From assembly GCF_009296315.1 (NCBI RefSeq), contig NZ_WHLY01000002.1, positions 5,058,501-5,122,500 on the forward strand: a stretch of DNA of 64,000 nucleotides. Direction: 5' to 3'. Source of the DNA: Salmonirosea aquatica (GTDB lineage Bacteria; Bacteroidota; Bacteroidia; Cytophagales; Spirosomataceae). The notes under the pieces were generated by a model. That model saw only the letters and a program-made list of their open reading frames with translations, was not told the origin of the DNA and searched no databases. Shown piece by piece: positions 10,301 to 18,300 of the stretch (its first letter is position 1; every line of letters starts with the position of its first letter). The position numbers and the translations under genes were made by a program.

Positions 10301-10784
10301 TGGTGGCAGAGCCGGGAGTCGATACCTCCGCGATTTCCGTTTGCTCAAGGTTCTTTAGCGGATTCGGTTCCGGGTCGGAAGAGGTACTACTTTCGGGAGA
10401 AAGGTCGGCCTTGGCCGTTTTTTTCGCCTTTTTCTCGGCTAGTACCATGTACGAGCTACTGTTTACTTTTTTGTAGCGTAGTCCAAAGGGACGCAGTACC
10501 CTATCCAGATTGCTTTCCAGGTTCAGATGTTTGCTGACGGTGGATGGAGGTACCGTCAGCCCTTCTACTGTTTTGCGTTCAAACAGAATATCAACCTGAA
10601 ACTGGTTTTTGAGCTGGTTAAGTACATCTTTCAGTTGCAGCGCTGCCGGTTTTTGGGTACCGGGTTGTTCCTGCGGGAGTTGACGGGCCATGGCTACAGT
10701 TTGGGCGTAGCCCGGTTGCTTTCCAAAAAGCAAAAGTAAGAGCATAAACCCCACCAGCGGGGCTTTGGGTAGTGGTAGAGACAT
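7389..10784 (-). CDS. SusC-type TonB-dependent transducer with STN signalling domain
   Basis: About 1131 residues from ATG 10784 (a longer frame begins at a GTG at 10832 but would overlap fecR, so the ATG is preferred). After a signal peptide come, in order: an STN/secretin-like signalling domain (about residues 50-115, LKDVLNQLKNQFQVDILFE), a carboxypeptidase-regulatory-like beta-sandwich (LRGKVTDETGAGLPGVSVVV), the plug with SLDEVVVVGYGTAKKKDLTG, and a long beta-barrel ending YVAGINISF. The STN domain is what distinguishes transducers that talk to an anti-sigma factor. The FecR and ECF sigma genes lie just upstream, so ligand binding here probably releases the sigma factor and raises expression of the operon. 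Substrate import is inferred to be a glycan because of the partner SusD. Confidence 0.95.
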   Translation of the reverse strand: MSLPLPKAPLVGFMLLLLLFGKQPGYAQTVAMARQLPQEQPGTQKPAALQLKDVLNQLKNQFQVDILFERKTVEGLTVPPSTVSKHLNLESNLDRVLRPFGLRYKKVNSSSYMVLAEKKAKKTAKADLSPESSTSSDPEPNPLKNLEQTEIAEVSTPGSATNRTAADRTLRGKVTDETGAGLPGVSVVVKGTQRGTTTDTDGDFQLSVPEEAAVLVFSFVGYLSQEVEVLNQTTLNVTMNVDTKSLDEVVVVGYGTAKKKDLTGAVASVNIEDTRLQPNTNATQILRGTTAGVQVTDNGRPGQNGSIRIRGINSISGSNAPLIVLDGIIYAGGSLADINPNDIESIDILKDASSTAIYGSLAANGVIEITTKKGKSGKPKFGLNTYMGFSDYAFLPDFLTPEEYLAARKDAEIADGGSVPFWPSELANIAANRTIDPFEEIRQSAPMSNYELSVSGKTDRVNYFFSGAYTAAKSPVRGDNFGRLSSRLNLGVQATDWLKLGINSGFSSRDDSGVRVDLGAVTQLSPFAQLYLEDGVSPKPLPMDIGGVPSPIMSNILNTRHSITNVLFTNIFADIVIWKGLSYKINGGYTRTDSKLFQYVPAYKPVNRLGSGSKRHGESQNFTLENIVKYQQNFGQDHHLDLTLLYGLYEFKNQFSELSSQNIFNDALGYNALEIGDNFNIDAGAVENKQISSMARLGYNLKGKYFVTLSIRRDGFSAFGAGNKFGVFPAAALSWNMSDEDFFKGIPAINFMKLRASWGRNGNRGVAEYSSLSQVNQSNYVFGDGSPTSVGLSTSTLANPNLGWETTESFNIGTDIEAFSSRIGASINFYQSNTFDLLLQQIIPNTNGFERFLRNIGQTKNYGLEVDLKTVNIRKRGFEWNSRVAFSFNRNKIVKLTGRDLDNDGIEDDDIASGWFIGQPLGSNFDYVFDGIFQEGDDLSLIPGAQPGDIKFKDISGPDGIPDGKISPDDRAVVNNDQANFNMGITNILSFKGFSLTVALNMRQGGYSSVSMLNPGSNFYDQMNFLDVPYWTAANPINDYPRINYRNPLGYGFYQSRSFVRLQDVSFAYSIPETITKRARLGSVQIYVSGKNLATLTNWKGWDPEFGAGGRSPGGNGPLLKTYVAGINISF

Positions 10785-10809
10785 AATAAAAAAGGGTTTA
10801 GAAATAAAA

Positions 10810-11814
10810 TTATTTATCCGCCATTTGAACACGATTCCCTTGCCTTATTACGCTGATGTCCAGTAATTCAGAAATCGTAAGTAAAAGTTCATCGAGGTTT
10901 CTGGCTCGAAAGGAACCCATCAGTACACGCTCGGCGAGGGCCTGGCCCTGAATTTCTACCTGGAGTCCGTAGTTTTCCTGCAGAAGGTAAGCTACTTCTT
11001 CGAGTGTGGTTTCTTCAAATACGAAGCGCTGTTCTTCCCAGGCCGAATAGCTGGATGCTTGCCGGGTGGTCCGGAGCTGTACATTATTTTGCCGGTCGAA
11101 GGTTACCAGGTCGCCGGGTTTCATGGTAACTTCTTTCCGTGTGTTTTCCTGCTGGTAGCGGACCTGTACCTTGCCTTTGCTGAGCACCACTTTGGAGTTA
11201 TGTTGCCGGGCGTACATGGTAAATTCAGTCCCCAGTACTACTACGTCGATTCCCTTGGGTGTTCTGACAATAAACCGCTGGTTGGAAGGCGTGTGAGTTA
11301 CGGAAAAGTTGGCTTCGCCCGTCAGGAATACCTCCCGGGTTTTATCGCCAAATCCCCAGCGGGGTACCCTTAGCGATGAGTTGGTATTGAGCTTGACGGT
11401 GCTGCCGTCGGTCAGCTGGAAGCGCTGGATTTCGCCGTAAGCAGTCTGGTAGGTTTGGTATTGGATGGAATCCCGAAATATCCATCCGCCCAGGCCCAGT
11501 AGGAGTGAGGCTGCTACCAGCCACTGCAATCCCCTTTTTCGAGTTATTTTTGGGCTACTTTCCCCAAAAGAAGTTTCCTCGGGCGTAAGCAGGGGCAGCG
11601 GGTTGGTATCCAGAAATTGCACGTAATTTTTCAGAGCCGAATCGGTGGAGGCTTCGTACTGCATGTGCTGGAGTTCCCACTCTTCCAGCCAGGCATAGTA
11701 CTGCTCCTCGTTGCTTTCCACTCGAAGCCACTCCTCGATCCGCTTCCTTTGCAGGGGTGAGGTTTTGCGGGCAAAGTGGTAGAATAGCAAGGTTTTGGAT
11801 ATATCTGTTTTCAT
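10810..11814 (-). CDS. FecR-family anti-sigma factor
   Basis: About 334 residues from ATG 11814 (MKTDISKTLLFYHFARKTS); a TTG at 11826 in the same frame is less likely. The N-terminal roughly 80 residues form the cytoplasmic sigma-binding part. A single membrane segment follows (WLVAASLLLGLGGWIF), then the periplasmic FecR domain with TAYGEIQRFQLTDGSTVKLN, VFLTGEANFSVTH and GTEFTMYARQHNSKVVLSKG. The C-terminal portion FEETTLEEVAYLLQENYGL is an STN-like tail seen in many Bacteroidota FecR proteins. It stands between the sigma gene and susC, 25 bp before the latter, and is expected to hold the sigma factor inactive until the transducer is occupied. Confidence 0.93.
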   Translation of the reverse strand: MKTDISKTLLFYHFARKTSPLQRKRIEEWLRVESNEEQYYAWLEEWELQHMQYEASTDSALKNYVQFLDTNPLPLLTPEETSFGESSPKITRKRGLQWLVAASLLLGLGGWIFRDSIQYQTYQTAYGEIQRFQLTDGSTVKLNTNSSLRVPRWGFGDKTREVFLTGEANFSVTHTPSNQRFIVRTPKGIDVVVLGTEFTMYARQHNSKVVLSKGKVQVRYQQENTRKEVTMKPGDLVTFDRQNNVQLRTTRQASSYSAWEEQRFVFEETTLEEVAYLLQENYGLQVEIQGQALAERVLMGSFRARNLDELLLTISELLDISVIRQGNRVQMADK

Positions 11815-11908
11815 GCGAAAGATCAAGGCTGTTTATATACTAAGACACAAGCGCTGTAAAAACCCCTTATTGCCTGATGGAGAAAGGTACCTTTTCAAGG
11901 AAAACTAT

Positions 11909-12589
11909 CTAAAATACGAAGAGAGAGACTAGGCTCCAGACCCAGTAGTCTTTGAGCCCTTTGCGGAGAATGGCTAATGCTTTACCGATATGCACTTCTA
12001 TCGTCTTGATGGAAGTACCCGTTTCATCGGCAATTTCCTGGTACTTTTTCCCTTCGAATCGGTTCATCAGAAAGACTTTACGACACTGTGGCGGCATTGA
12101 TTCGATAAGTACTTCTACCCGCGCAAACACTTCTTCAAACTGGGTGATGTGGTCGGGCCGGTGGCTTCGCGACGACTCCTGATGCGCAGCTGCTTCCATC
12201 CCTTCCGTTTTACGGAATTCCAGTCGAAGGTAGTTATAGGCCTGATTTCGAACACAGCGGAAAAGGTAAAAGCGATAGGATGATTTGATGCTTTCGTAAG
12301 CCTTGGTTTTCCATAGCCGGCAGAATACGTCACTCACCAGGTCCTCGGCGATTTCGCGCGAATACACAAAGCGCACAGCGTAGCTGCATAAAACCTGATG
12401 ATATCGGCGAAAGAGTAATTCACATCCCTGCCGGGGATTTATTTCAAATGCCTTCCGGATAAACAACTCCGAATCATGAGTGGCATCCTTATTCTCTTCG
12501 GGCTCGACTGACACGGCCTTCAGAGGAGGGCGTGGCTGCTCCATCGCGTGCCTTTCGTGTGAAGATTCTGCGGGTAGGGGTACTGGCAT
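11909..12589 (-). CDS. ECF RNA polymerase sigma factor
   Basis: A 226-residue sigma-70 family protein of the FecI-like Bacteroidota group. Region 2 reads LLFRRYHQVLCSYAVRFVYSREIAEDLVSDVFCRLW, here shown only by its ends in meaning: a helix pair followed by the AEDLVSDVF core. Region 4 is MPPQCRKVFLMNRFEGKKYQ followed by the helix-turn-helix TGTSIKTIEVHIGKAL. An N-terminal extension of about 40 residues is longer than usual. It is the first gene of the 1-12589 operon and is paired with the FecR protein downstream. It probably directs transcription of the susCD unit when released. Confidence 0.93.
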   Translation of the reverse strand: MPVPLPAESSHERHAMEQPRPPLKAVSVEPEENKDATHDSELFIRKAFEINPRQGCELLFRRYHQVLCSYAVRFVYSREIAEDLVSDVFCRLWKTKAYESIKSSYRFYLFRCVRNQAYNYLRLEFRKTEGMEAAAHQESSRSHRPDHITQFEEVFARVEVLIESMPPQCRKVFLMNRFEGKKYQEIADETGTSIKTIEVHIGKALAILRKGLKDYWVWSLVSLFVF

Positions 12590-12705
12590 AGTTTATATTA
12601 ACCTAATTATCAGGACTATTCAATATTCCTACTTAGAAGACAACTTCTAAAAAAAATCCCCTTACTCTATTTTGATTATTTTCGGAAGAAATTGAAATAA
12701 AAAGA

Positions 12706-12724
12706 TACCCGCAAAATGCGGGTA
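12706..12724 (-). terminator. Rho-independent terminator, minus strand
   Basis: On the minus strand a perfect 7-bp stem TACCCGC/GCGGGTA closes a five-base loop and is followed directly by TCTTTTTATTTC. This is the classic layout of an intrinsic terminator for transcripts arriving from the right. The nearest intact minus-strand gene ending upstream of it is the GT61 gene, 730 bp away, so it may be left over from a gene that has since decayed in 12.9-13.4 kb. It also insulates the sigma-factor operon. Confidence 0.6.
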
Positions 12725-13178
12725 CGAGTCCTTACAAGCTGCAGCCATTAAATCAAACATGTATTTTTAAGCATGGCAGGCAACTTTTCCCGCTCCCTTT
12801 TTTGCAATCAATGGACTAGCACAACTGATGCTGTAATTAAATTCTGGGGTTCAGCAGTGTAATCAAGAAGGATACAAGACTAGCCAGCGTTACTGACCCG
12901 CCCATGGTCCGAAAGTAACCCTTGAGTTGGTAAATCAAGATGAATTTCGAGCCCTTAAGATCCTTTCATCGACAATTAGACGTGGGATACCGAGTAGGGC
13001 AAGGGTACCGTAACCATTTCCATTTTTGGCGATAACCTCATATGTGGAGCTTTTTATCGGATTGCACTTTTGGCCATAAGGATATGTCCCCAATATCCAA
13101 ATGGTTGGTTTGCGGGAGAGAAGGGAATGTTCCTGGCAATTAGATGAGGGACGGGGAGGCTGGCGACTTAAAAAATAC
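12725..13178. other. Non-coding gap at island left edge
   Basis: This 454-bp stretch holds no reading frame with recognisable protein features. The longest minus-strand frame (12935-13192, 85 codons) has no domain signature and looks accidental. Base composition is less GC-rich than the operon to the left, and decayed coding sequence begins immediately to the right, so the stretch probably marks the old insertion boundary of the accessory island. Confidence 0.4.
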
Positions 13179-13460
13179 TTTATCGTAACCAATCAGCGGA
13201 CGCAGGTCTATAATGAATGCTGGCAGCCGCAGGGCAGCTATTAGTATTTGGGGACCACTGCATTTCGGCAGCTGGTCAAAAATTTTCAGGCTAATGCTGG
13301 CAGTACCCGGATAGTCGGGGAAAAGTATAATACGGATCTATTCCTTACCAGGGCTGTGCTTTTTGATCAGGAGAGTGGTTAGAAGCGCAATCCAGACAAG
13401 AAGGACCTGATGTACGACAACGCCTCTAACCGGCTTCCCCGACGGTCAGAGTATAACTAA
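13179..13460 (+). pseudogene. Decayed reading frame with two internal stops
   Basis: One plus-strand frame reads through 13179-13460 with protein-like composition but is interrupted by TAG codons after QPQGSY (about 13242) and after VLFDQESG (13380-13382). Segments include VTNQRTQVYNE, FRQLVKNFQANAGSTR and NPDKKDLMYDNASNRLPRR, and it ends in TAA at 13458. No start codon context is visible and I do not recognise the family. Because the residues between the stops look like ordinary soluble protein, I read this as the 3' part of a dead gene rather than chance. It runs convergently into the stop of the GT61 gene, overlapping it by four bases. Confidence 0.35.
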
Positions 13461-14617
13461 GGCGTAGCAACAGGCAACCAATTCTTCATGCAGAGCTCTA
13501 ACTCCGCTATCGATACTTCAATGTCATCTTCCAGCCCTAGTGACCAATCTCCTGTGCCAGCCGGACCGTGATAATAAGCCGAGTAACCAAGACCCAGTGT
13601 GTGGGCCAGATATCGGAAGAAACCAGGTGTATACGTGGGGGCGAAGATCTCAAATAGCTGGGTACCCGGTTGACACCATACGATGTTACTGAAGGATGCT
13701 CCATGCGGGCCGATGATGAACTCGGCATTTTGATAAATTCGTACCTGTTCGGTGACAGAACGGGGAATGTCTTCGATAATCTCAAACCCGTAGTTCTGCA
13801 GAAGTGCAGTTACCGCTGATTCGTTAAGAATGCGTCGACGCCCCGACCGGCTGATATAAATCCTCTTACGCGGCTCATCAATCGGTGGAACCTGGGCCAA
13901 TACGTACTTGCGGAGGGCAAATATATCTGCTTTGTTAGGATAAAACCAGTGACCCGTATTAGCCAGTACGCACCGTTCAAAGGTTACGTTCGTGGTGCGA
14001 CTATCTACCACCTGGCCTGTAGAAACGCCCAATAAGTCCAGAAAATCACGCTCGTAACTAGTGCCAAACAAGGGGTAGGAAACGAATGCTGCTTTAAACT
14101 CGGATTCGGGTAGGGCCTCTTTGAATCGGCATAGTTTGGCGGCAACCAAAAAGACAAAATCGTAATAGCCACCCCATATGGCTCCGTCTAGATAATGGCT
14201 CCACGGTGCCATCAGCGTTGGCGCAAACAAGGCCGTTCTTTTGATCGGGGGAAAAAGGTTGCGGTGAAAATCATCCGTATTCACATCCAGACACAAGAGT
14301 TTCCTGCCAATTTGGATGCTGCCATAGGGATACTGTTTCGCTACTCCGGCTGAAGCTTCATGAAGCCAGACTGAAACAGTTTGGTTAGCAGTCTGTTCGG
14401 CCGGGTAGTACCGTTTGGTCGGCTGGCCTAGGTCCACTGTTTCGGGTAAGGTAAACGTGTCGGCAGGGTGACTGCTGATCCGATGACCATCGAGAAATGA
14501 CTCGGTTTGGATGGCGTCCAGAAACGCAACACCTCTCATTCGGTACTGCAAGCGGGCAAAAGCAAGCCAATACCCTCGAAACTTTCTTTTTAGTGTGCGA
14601 AGTAGATGTTTAATCAT
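13457..14617 (-). CDS. Glycosyltransferase family 61 protein
   Basis: A 386-residue protein from ATG 14617. The C-terminal half carries the GT61 (DUF563) signature: RKRIYISRSGRRRILNESAV, then YQNAEFIIGPHGASFSNIVW with the conserved G-P-H-G-A, then GTQLFEIFAPTY. The N-terminal half is divergent (YLDGAIWGGYYDFVFLVAAK contains the usual N-x-x-H/F-like region before the donor domain). GT61 enzymes transfer xylose, GlcNAc or similar residues onto glycans or proteins. It is the only minus-strand gene of the island and is divergent from the megasynthase genes, so it may contribute to the polysaccharide made by the locus at 29-40 kb. Acceptor and donor are unknown. Confidence 0.85.
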   Translation of the reverse strand: MIKHLLRTLKRKFRGYWLAFARLQYRMRGVAFLDAIQTESFLDGHRISSHPADTFTLPETVDLGQPTKRYYPAEQTANQTVSVWLHEASAGVAKQYPYGSIQIGRKLLCLDVNTDDFHRNLFPPIKRTALFAPTLMAPWSHYLDGAIWGGYYDFVFLVAAKLCRFKEALPESEFKAAFVSYPLFGTSYERDFLDLLGVSTGQVVDSRTTNVTFERCVLANTGHWFYPNKADIFALRKYVLAQVPPIDEPRKRIYISRSGRRRILNESAVTALLQNYGFEIIEDIPRSVTEQVRIYQNAEFIIGPHGASFSNIVWCQPGTQLFEIFAPTYTPGFFRYLAHTLGLGYSAYYHGPAGTGDWSLGLEDDIEVSIAELELCMKNWLPVATP

Positions 14618-14721
14618 CGTCTACTTGGGTTAGGAAGCCAGCTCGTCGTTGGTACTGAACTGACCTTGGTACTTGTTCTTGAAATATTTTTCCAACCCCC
14701 CTAGCTAGTCACCCTCACTGT

Positions 14722-14910
14722 CATCAGGCTGCTAATGAGAGCCAAGGGTACATTGAACTCAATTTGAACCACAATCCCCGCCGACTTGAAGTGATTGTGC
14801 AACACCAGAAAGATGCCCAGCAACCTAACCAGGCTTATGGCCTCTTACTACTCTCGGACTTAAGTCGAACCGCAACAAAAGCTGATGACTTCTTATATCA
14901 GCCATTTTAG
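14722..14910 (+). pseudogene. Possible transposase remnant (IS4-like C-terminal piece)
   Basis: An open plus-strand stretch with no start ends in TAG at 14908. Its translation includes YIELNLNHNPRRLEVIVQH and AYGLLLLSDLSRTATKADDF. The latter resembles the region of IS4-type transposases in which a beta strand reading (L/F)STDL precedes the helix carrying the catalytic glutamate; here the helix is lost. The similarity is weak and judged by eye. A mobile-element relic would fit its place at the left border of the megasynthase genes. Confidence 0.3.
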
Positions 14911-15390
14911 TTAGTTCATGGGTAGTGATCCGTTCAGCCAAAGATATGAAAAAAAAGAAAAGGTGATGTTGCCAAGTTTTCTACCGTGAAGGAATAGACG
15001 TGGTGACAGTTTAGATGATTACCAAATCAAATAAGGTATCGGAAGCGACTGATTAGGATCAGTACTTCTTGTTTTTAAGAGACAGCATAGGCAAGAATCT
15101 GAGCGAAAAAGTTGTTGTAGGTTGATAATCAGGCGAAAAGACAAATGACAAAATTGATTTTTTGTCTGATTATCATAGTTAGCCGAGACGCTAATAAAAC
15201 GAGGCATGGACATTTAGTTTGCTTAGTGGAGGCCATTTGAATTAGTGTAACTTGCTTTTTAGAATTTTTACATAATAAATTTATGCTCTCCTGCAATGTC
15301 GATTCCGATGTAATTTGTTATCATTGTATTTGTTTTCAGACAATGTAGGCTTTGATCGCGCCATCATTATGCACACACTTTTCTCATGCT
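14911..15390. other. AT-rich leader before the megasynthase genes
   Basis: No protein-coding feature is visible in this 480-bp stretch. It is markedly AT-richer than the flanks and must contain the promoter for the plus-strand megasynthase genes. I could not place a convincing Bacteroidota -33/-7 pair: TAATTTG near 15311 has one base too few between TA and TTTG. No riboswitch-like structure was recognised. Confidence 0.35.
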
Positions 15391-18300
15391 ATGGAAGTTC
15401 ATCCTTTGCTAATTCATGAATTGGTAGAGGATGCGGTAACTTTATATGCCGACCAGACTGCCATTGTTTACAAAGAAGAAACGTTAACGTTTAGGGCACT
15501 CAATCAACGTTCAGACGATCTTGCTCAGGCCATTCTGCACCAATTTCCCCAAGCGGATATTATTGGTGTAAGTACCACGCGAGGTATAAGCATGGTGGTG
15601 AGCGTCTTGGCTATTCTCAAAGCCGGAAAGGCGTACCTACCCCTTGATCCGACTTATCCAACCCTGAGGTTAGAGCAAATTATTGCTGATTCCAATGTAA
15701 AGGGGTGCTTGACTAACGCCACTGATGAAGCTTGCTTTACAAATTTAGGGCTGACAGTGCTCAGGGCTGATTTGGACTACGCTTTTGAGCCTCTTCCGGT
15801 ACTTCGACGTAACTCCACCGCTTGTATTCTCTACACATCCGGCTCGACTGGGAAACCGAAAGGCGTATGCCTGGGCCACGCCGGACTGGTTAATCTGCTC
15901 AAATGGCAGCAGAGTCACTCTGTTGCCGGACCGGGGCTCCAGACGCTTCAGTTTTGCCATCTGAGCTTCGATGCTTCTTTTCAGGAGATATTCCTACCCC
16001 TCATTTCGGGCGGTACCATTCACCTGATTGACGACAACATCCGGTTAGATGCCGGACGGTTACTGAATTATATTCGCCAAAACCGTATTCACAGGGTTTT
16101 TCTGCCTTATGTAGTGCTGCAATATCTGGCCGAAGCGGCTGATGAAGAGCCGGATGTTGAGGACTACCTACAGGAAATAATTACGGGTGGCGAGCTCCTT
16201 AAAATAACGCCACAGATTGCCCGGTTCTTTGCCGCTCGCCCCGAATGTACCCTCATGAACGTGTATGGTCCAACCGAGGCTAGTATCTGGGTGACGACAT
16301 TGAAACTGAAAGGCGATGCGCAGCACTGGCCACAAGTACCAAGTATCGGCCAGCCAATTACCGGTGCTGACGTTTTGATTCTCGACGAAGCCCGCCAGGT
16401 AGTACCCGCTGGTGAAGTGGGTGAAATTGGAATCAGTGGCGTTTGTCTGGCGGATGGGTACCTCAACCGGCCTGAGCTGACTGCCGAAATGTTCGTACCC
16501 TGGAGTCATCCGCAAAAAGGGCAGGCAACTTTATACCGAACCGGGGATCTGGCTCGCTATATGCCCGACGGCTCCATCGAGTTTCATGGGAGGAAAGATA
16601 ATCAGGTAAAAATAAGGGGAAATAGAGTTGAACTCGGGGAAGTTGAAGTGGCTCTGACCACGCAGTCCGGTGTCCGGCAAGCGGTGGTAGTAGCCCGCGA
16701 AGATATACCCGGGCAGAAGCAACTCGTTGCATATGTGGTCACAACCGATGCGTATGACCTGGAAAAATTGCGAAAGGGGATAGAAAAACAACTACCCGAT
16801 TTTATGGTACCCTCGCACTTTGTCCGGCTGGAAGACTTCCCCCGAACGGTAAGTGGCAAAGTCGATAAAAAACAACTACCCAAACCTGGTAGCCAACGTC
16901 CCGCCCTTGGGGTTTTGTACCGGGAGCCGGTTTCGGAACTTGAAAAGCAAATAGCTGCCTTATGGGGTGCCATACTGGGCATAGAACGGGTTGGGTTGGA
17001 CGATAATTTCTTTGAATTAGGGGGCAATTCGCTTCTGGCCCAAAAAACAATTGCCGCCTTGAAGCAGCAGCTTGGTCGCACGTTGCTGGTCACCAAGCTT
17101 TACCAGCATCCTACCATTGCGGGGATTATTGTTTCCCTGGAACAAAAGGCAGTAGTCCCTCAATCTGCTGAACCCAATCTAATACCGCCCACTAAATCTG
17201 CTGACGTAGCCGTAATCGGCATGGCTGGCCGCTTTCCCGGTGCCAACAGCATCGATGAACTTTGGGAGGTTCTGAAAACCGGGCAGGAGACAATCCAATT
17301 CTTTGGTGCTGATGAATTGGATGCTTCTATTCCAGACGCGACCAAACGTGATGCCTTATACGTAAAAGCACGCGGCATAATCAAGGGTATTCAGGAGTTC
17401 GATGCGGCTTTTTTCGGGCTGACGCCGAAACTCGCCGAAGTGATGGACCCGCAGCAGCGGGTTTTCCTCGAAATCGCCTGGGAAGCACTGGAGCAAACGG
17501 GCTACCTACCCAAGTTCTACCCCGGTCGGATTGGGGTGTATGCCGGATGTGGCAACAATACCTACTACCTCAACAACGTCCTGCCGAACCAGGCCGTTGT
17601 CGACCAGATCGGTTCCTTTCAGGCCATGACCGTCAACGAAAAGGATTATATAGCATCGCGGACGGCTTATCAACTGGATTTGAAAGGACCGGCGGTGAGC
17701 GTGTATTCAGCCTGTTCCACCTCGCTGCTGGCTATTTCGCAGGCCGTCGAAAGTATTCGCAAAGGCCAATGTGACCTGGCGCTGGCCGGAGGCGCTAGTG
17801 TAACGGCCCCCGTCAACAGCGGCCATTTGTATCAGGAAGGCGCCATGTTTAGCCGCACTGGCCACACCCGATCCTTCGATGCCGAGGGTACCGGGACTGT
17901 TTTCAGTGACGGGTCGGGGGTAGTTTTACTAAAAAATCTGGAAGCCGCCCAACGGGATGGTGACCGGATCTACGCCGTGATCAAGGGGGTAGGTGTCAAC
18001 AACGACGGAGGCGGCAAAGGTAGTTTTACGGCCCCAAGTACCGAAGGCCAGGCCGCGGCTATTCGGATGGCGCTCGACGAAGCCCAGGTAGACCCGGGTA
18101 CGATTGGGTACCTTGAAGCGCACGGAACGGCCACGCCTCTTGGCGACCCCATTGAACTGGAAGGTTTGATGATGGCCTTTGGCCCCCAACCGCGCAATCA
18201 GTATTGCCCTATCGGCTCCATCAAAAGTAATATGGGCCACCTGACCCAGGCAGCTGGCGTGGCGGGTTTTATTAAGGCAACGCTAGCTTTATATTATAAG

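Noticed and set aside
12935-13192. 85-codon minus-strand frame
   Set aside because: No domain, unusual residue mix and no neighbour logic; probably chance.
15301-15350. Possible Bacteroidota promoter upstream of the megasynthase genes
   Set aside because: TAATTTG has the wrong spacing for TAnnTTTG and no paired -33 TTTG at a proper distance.
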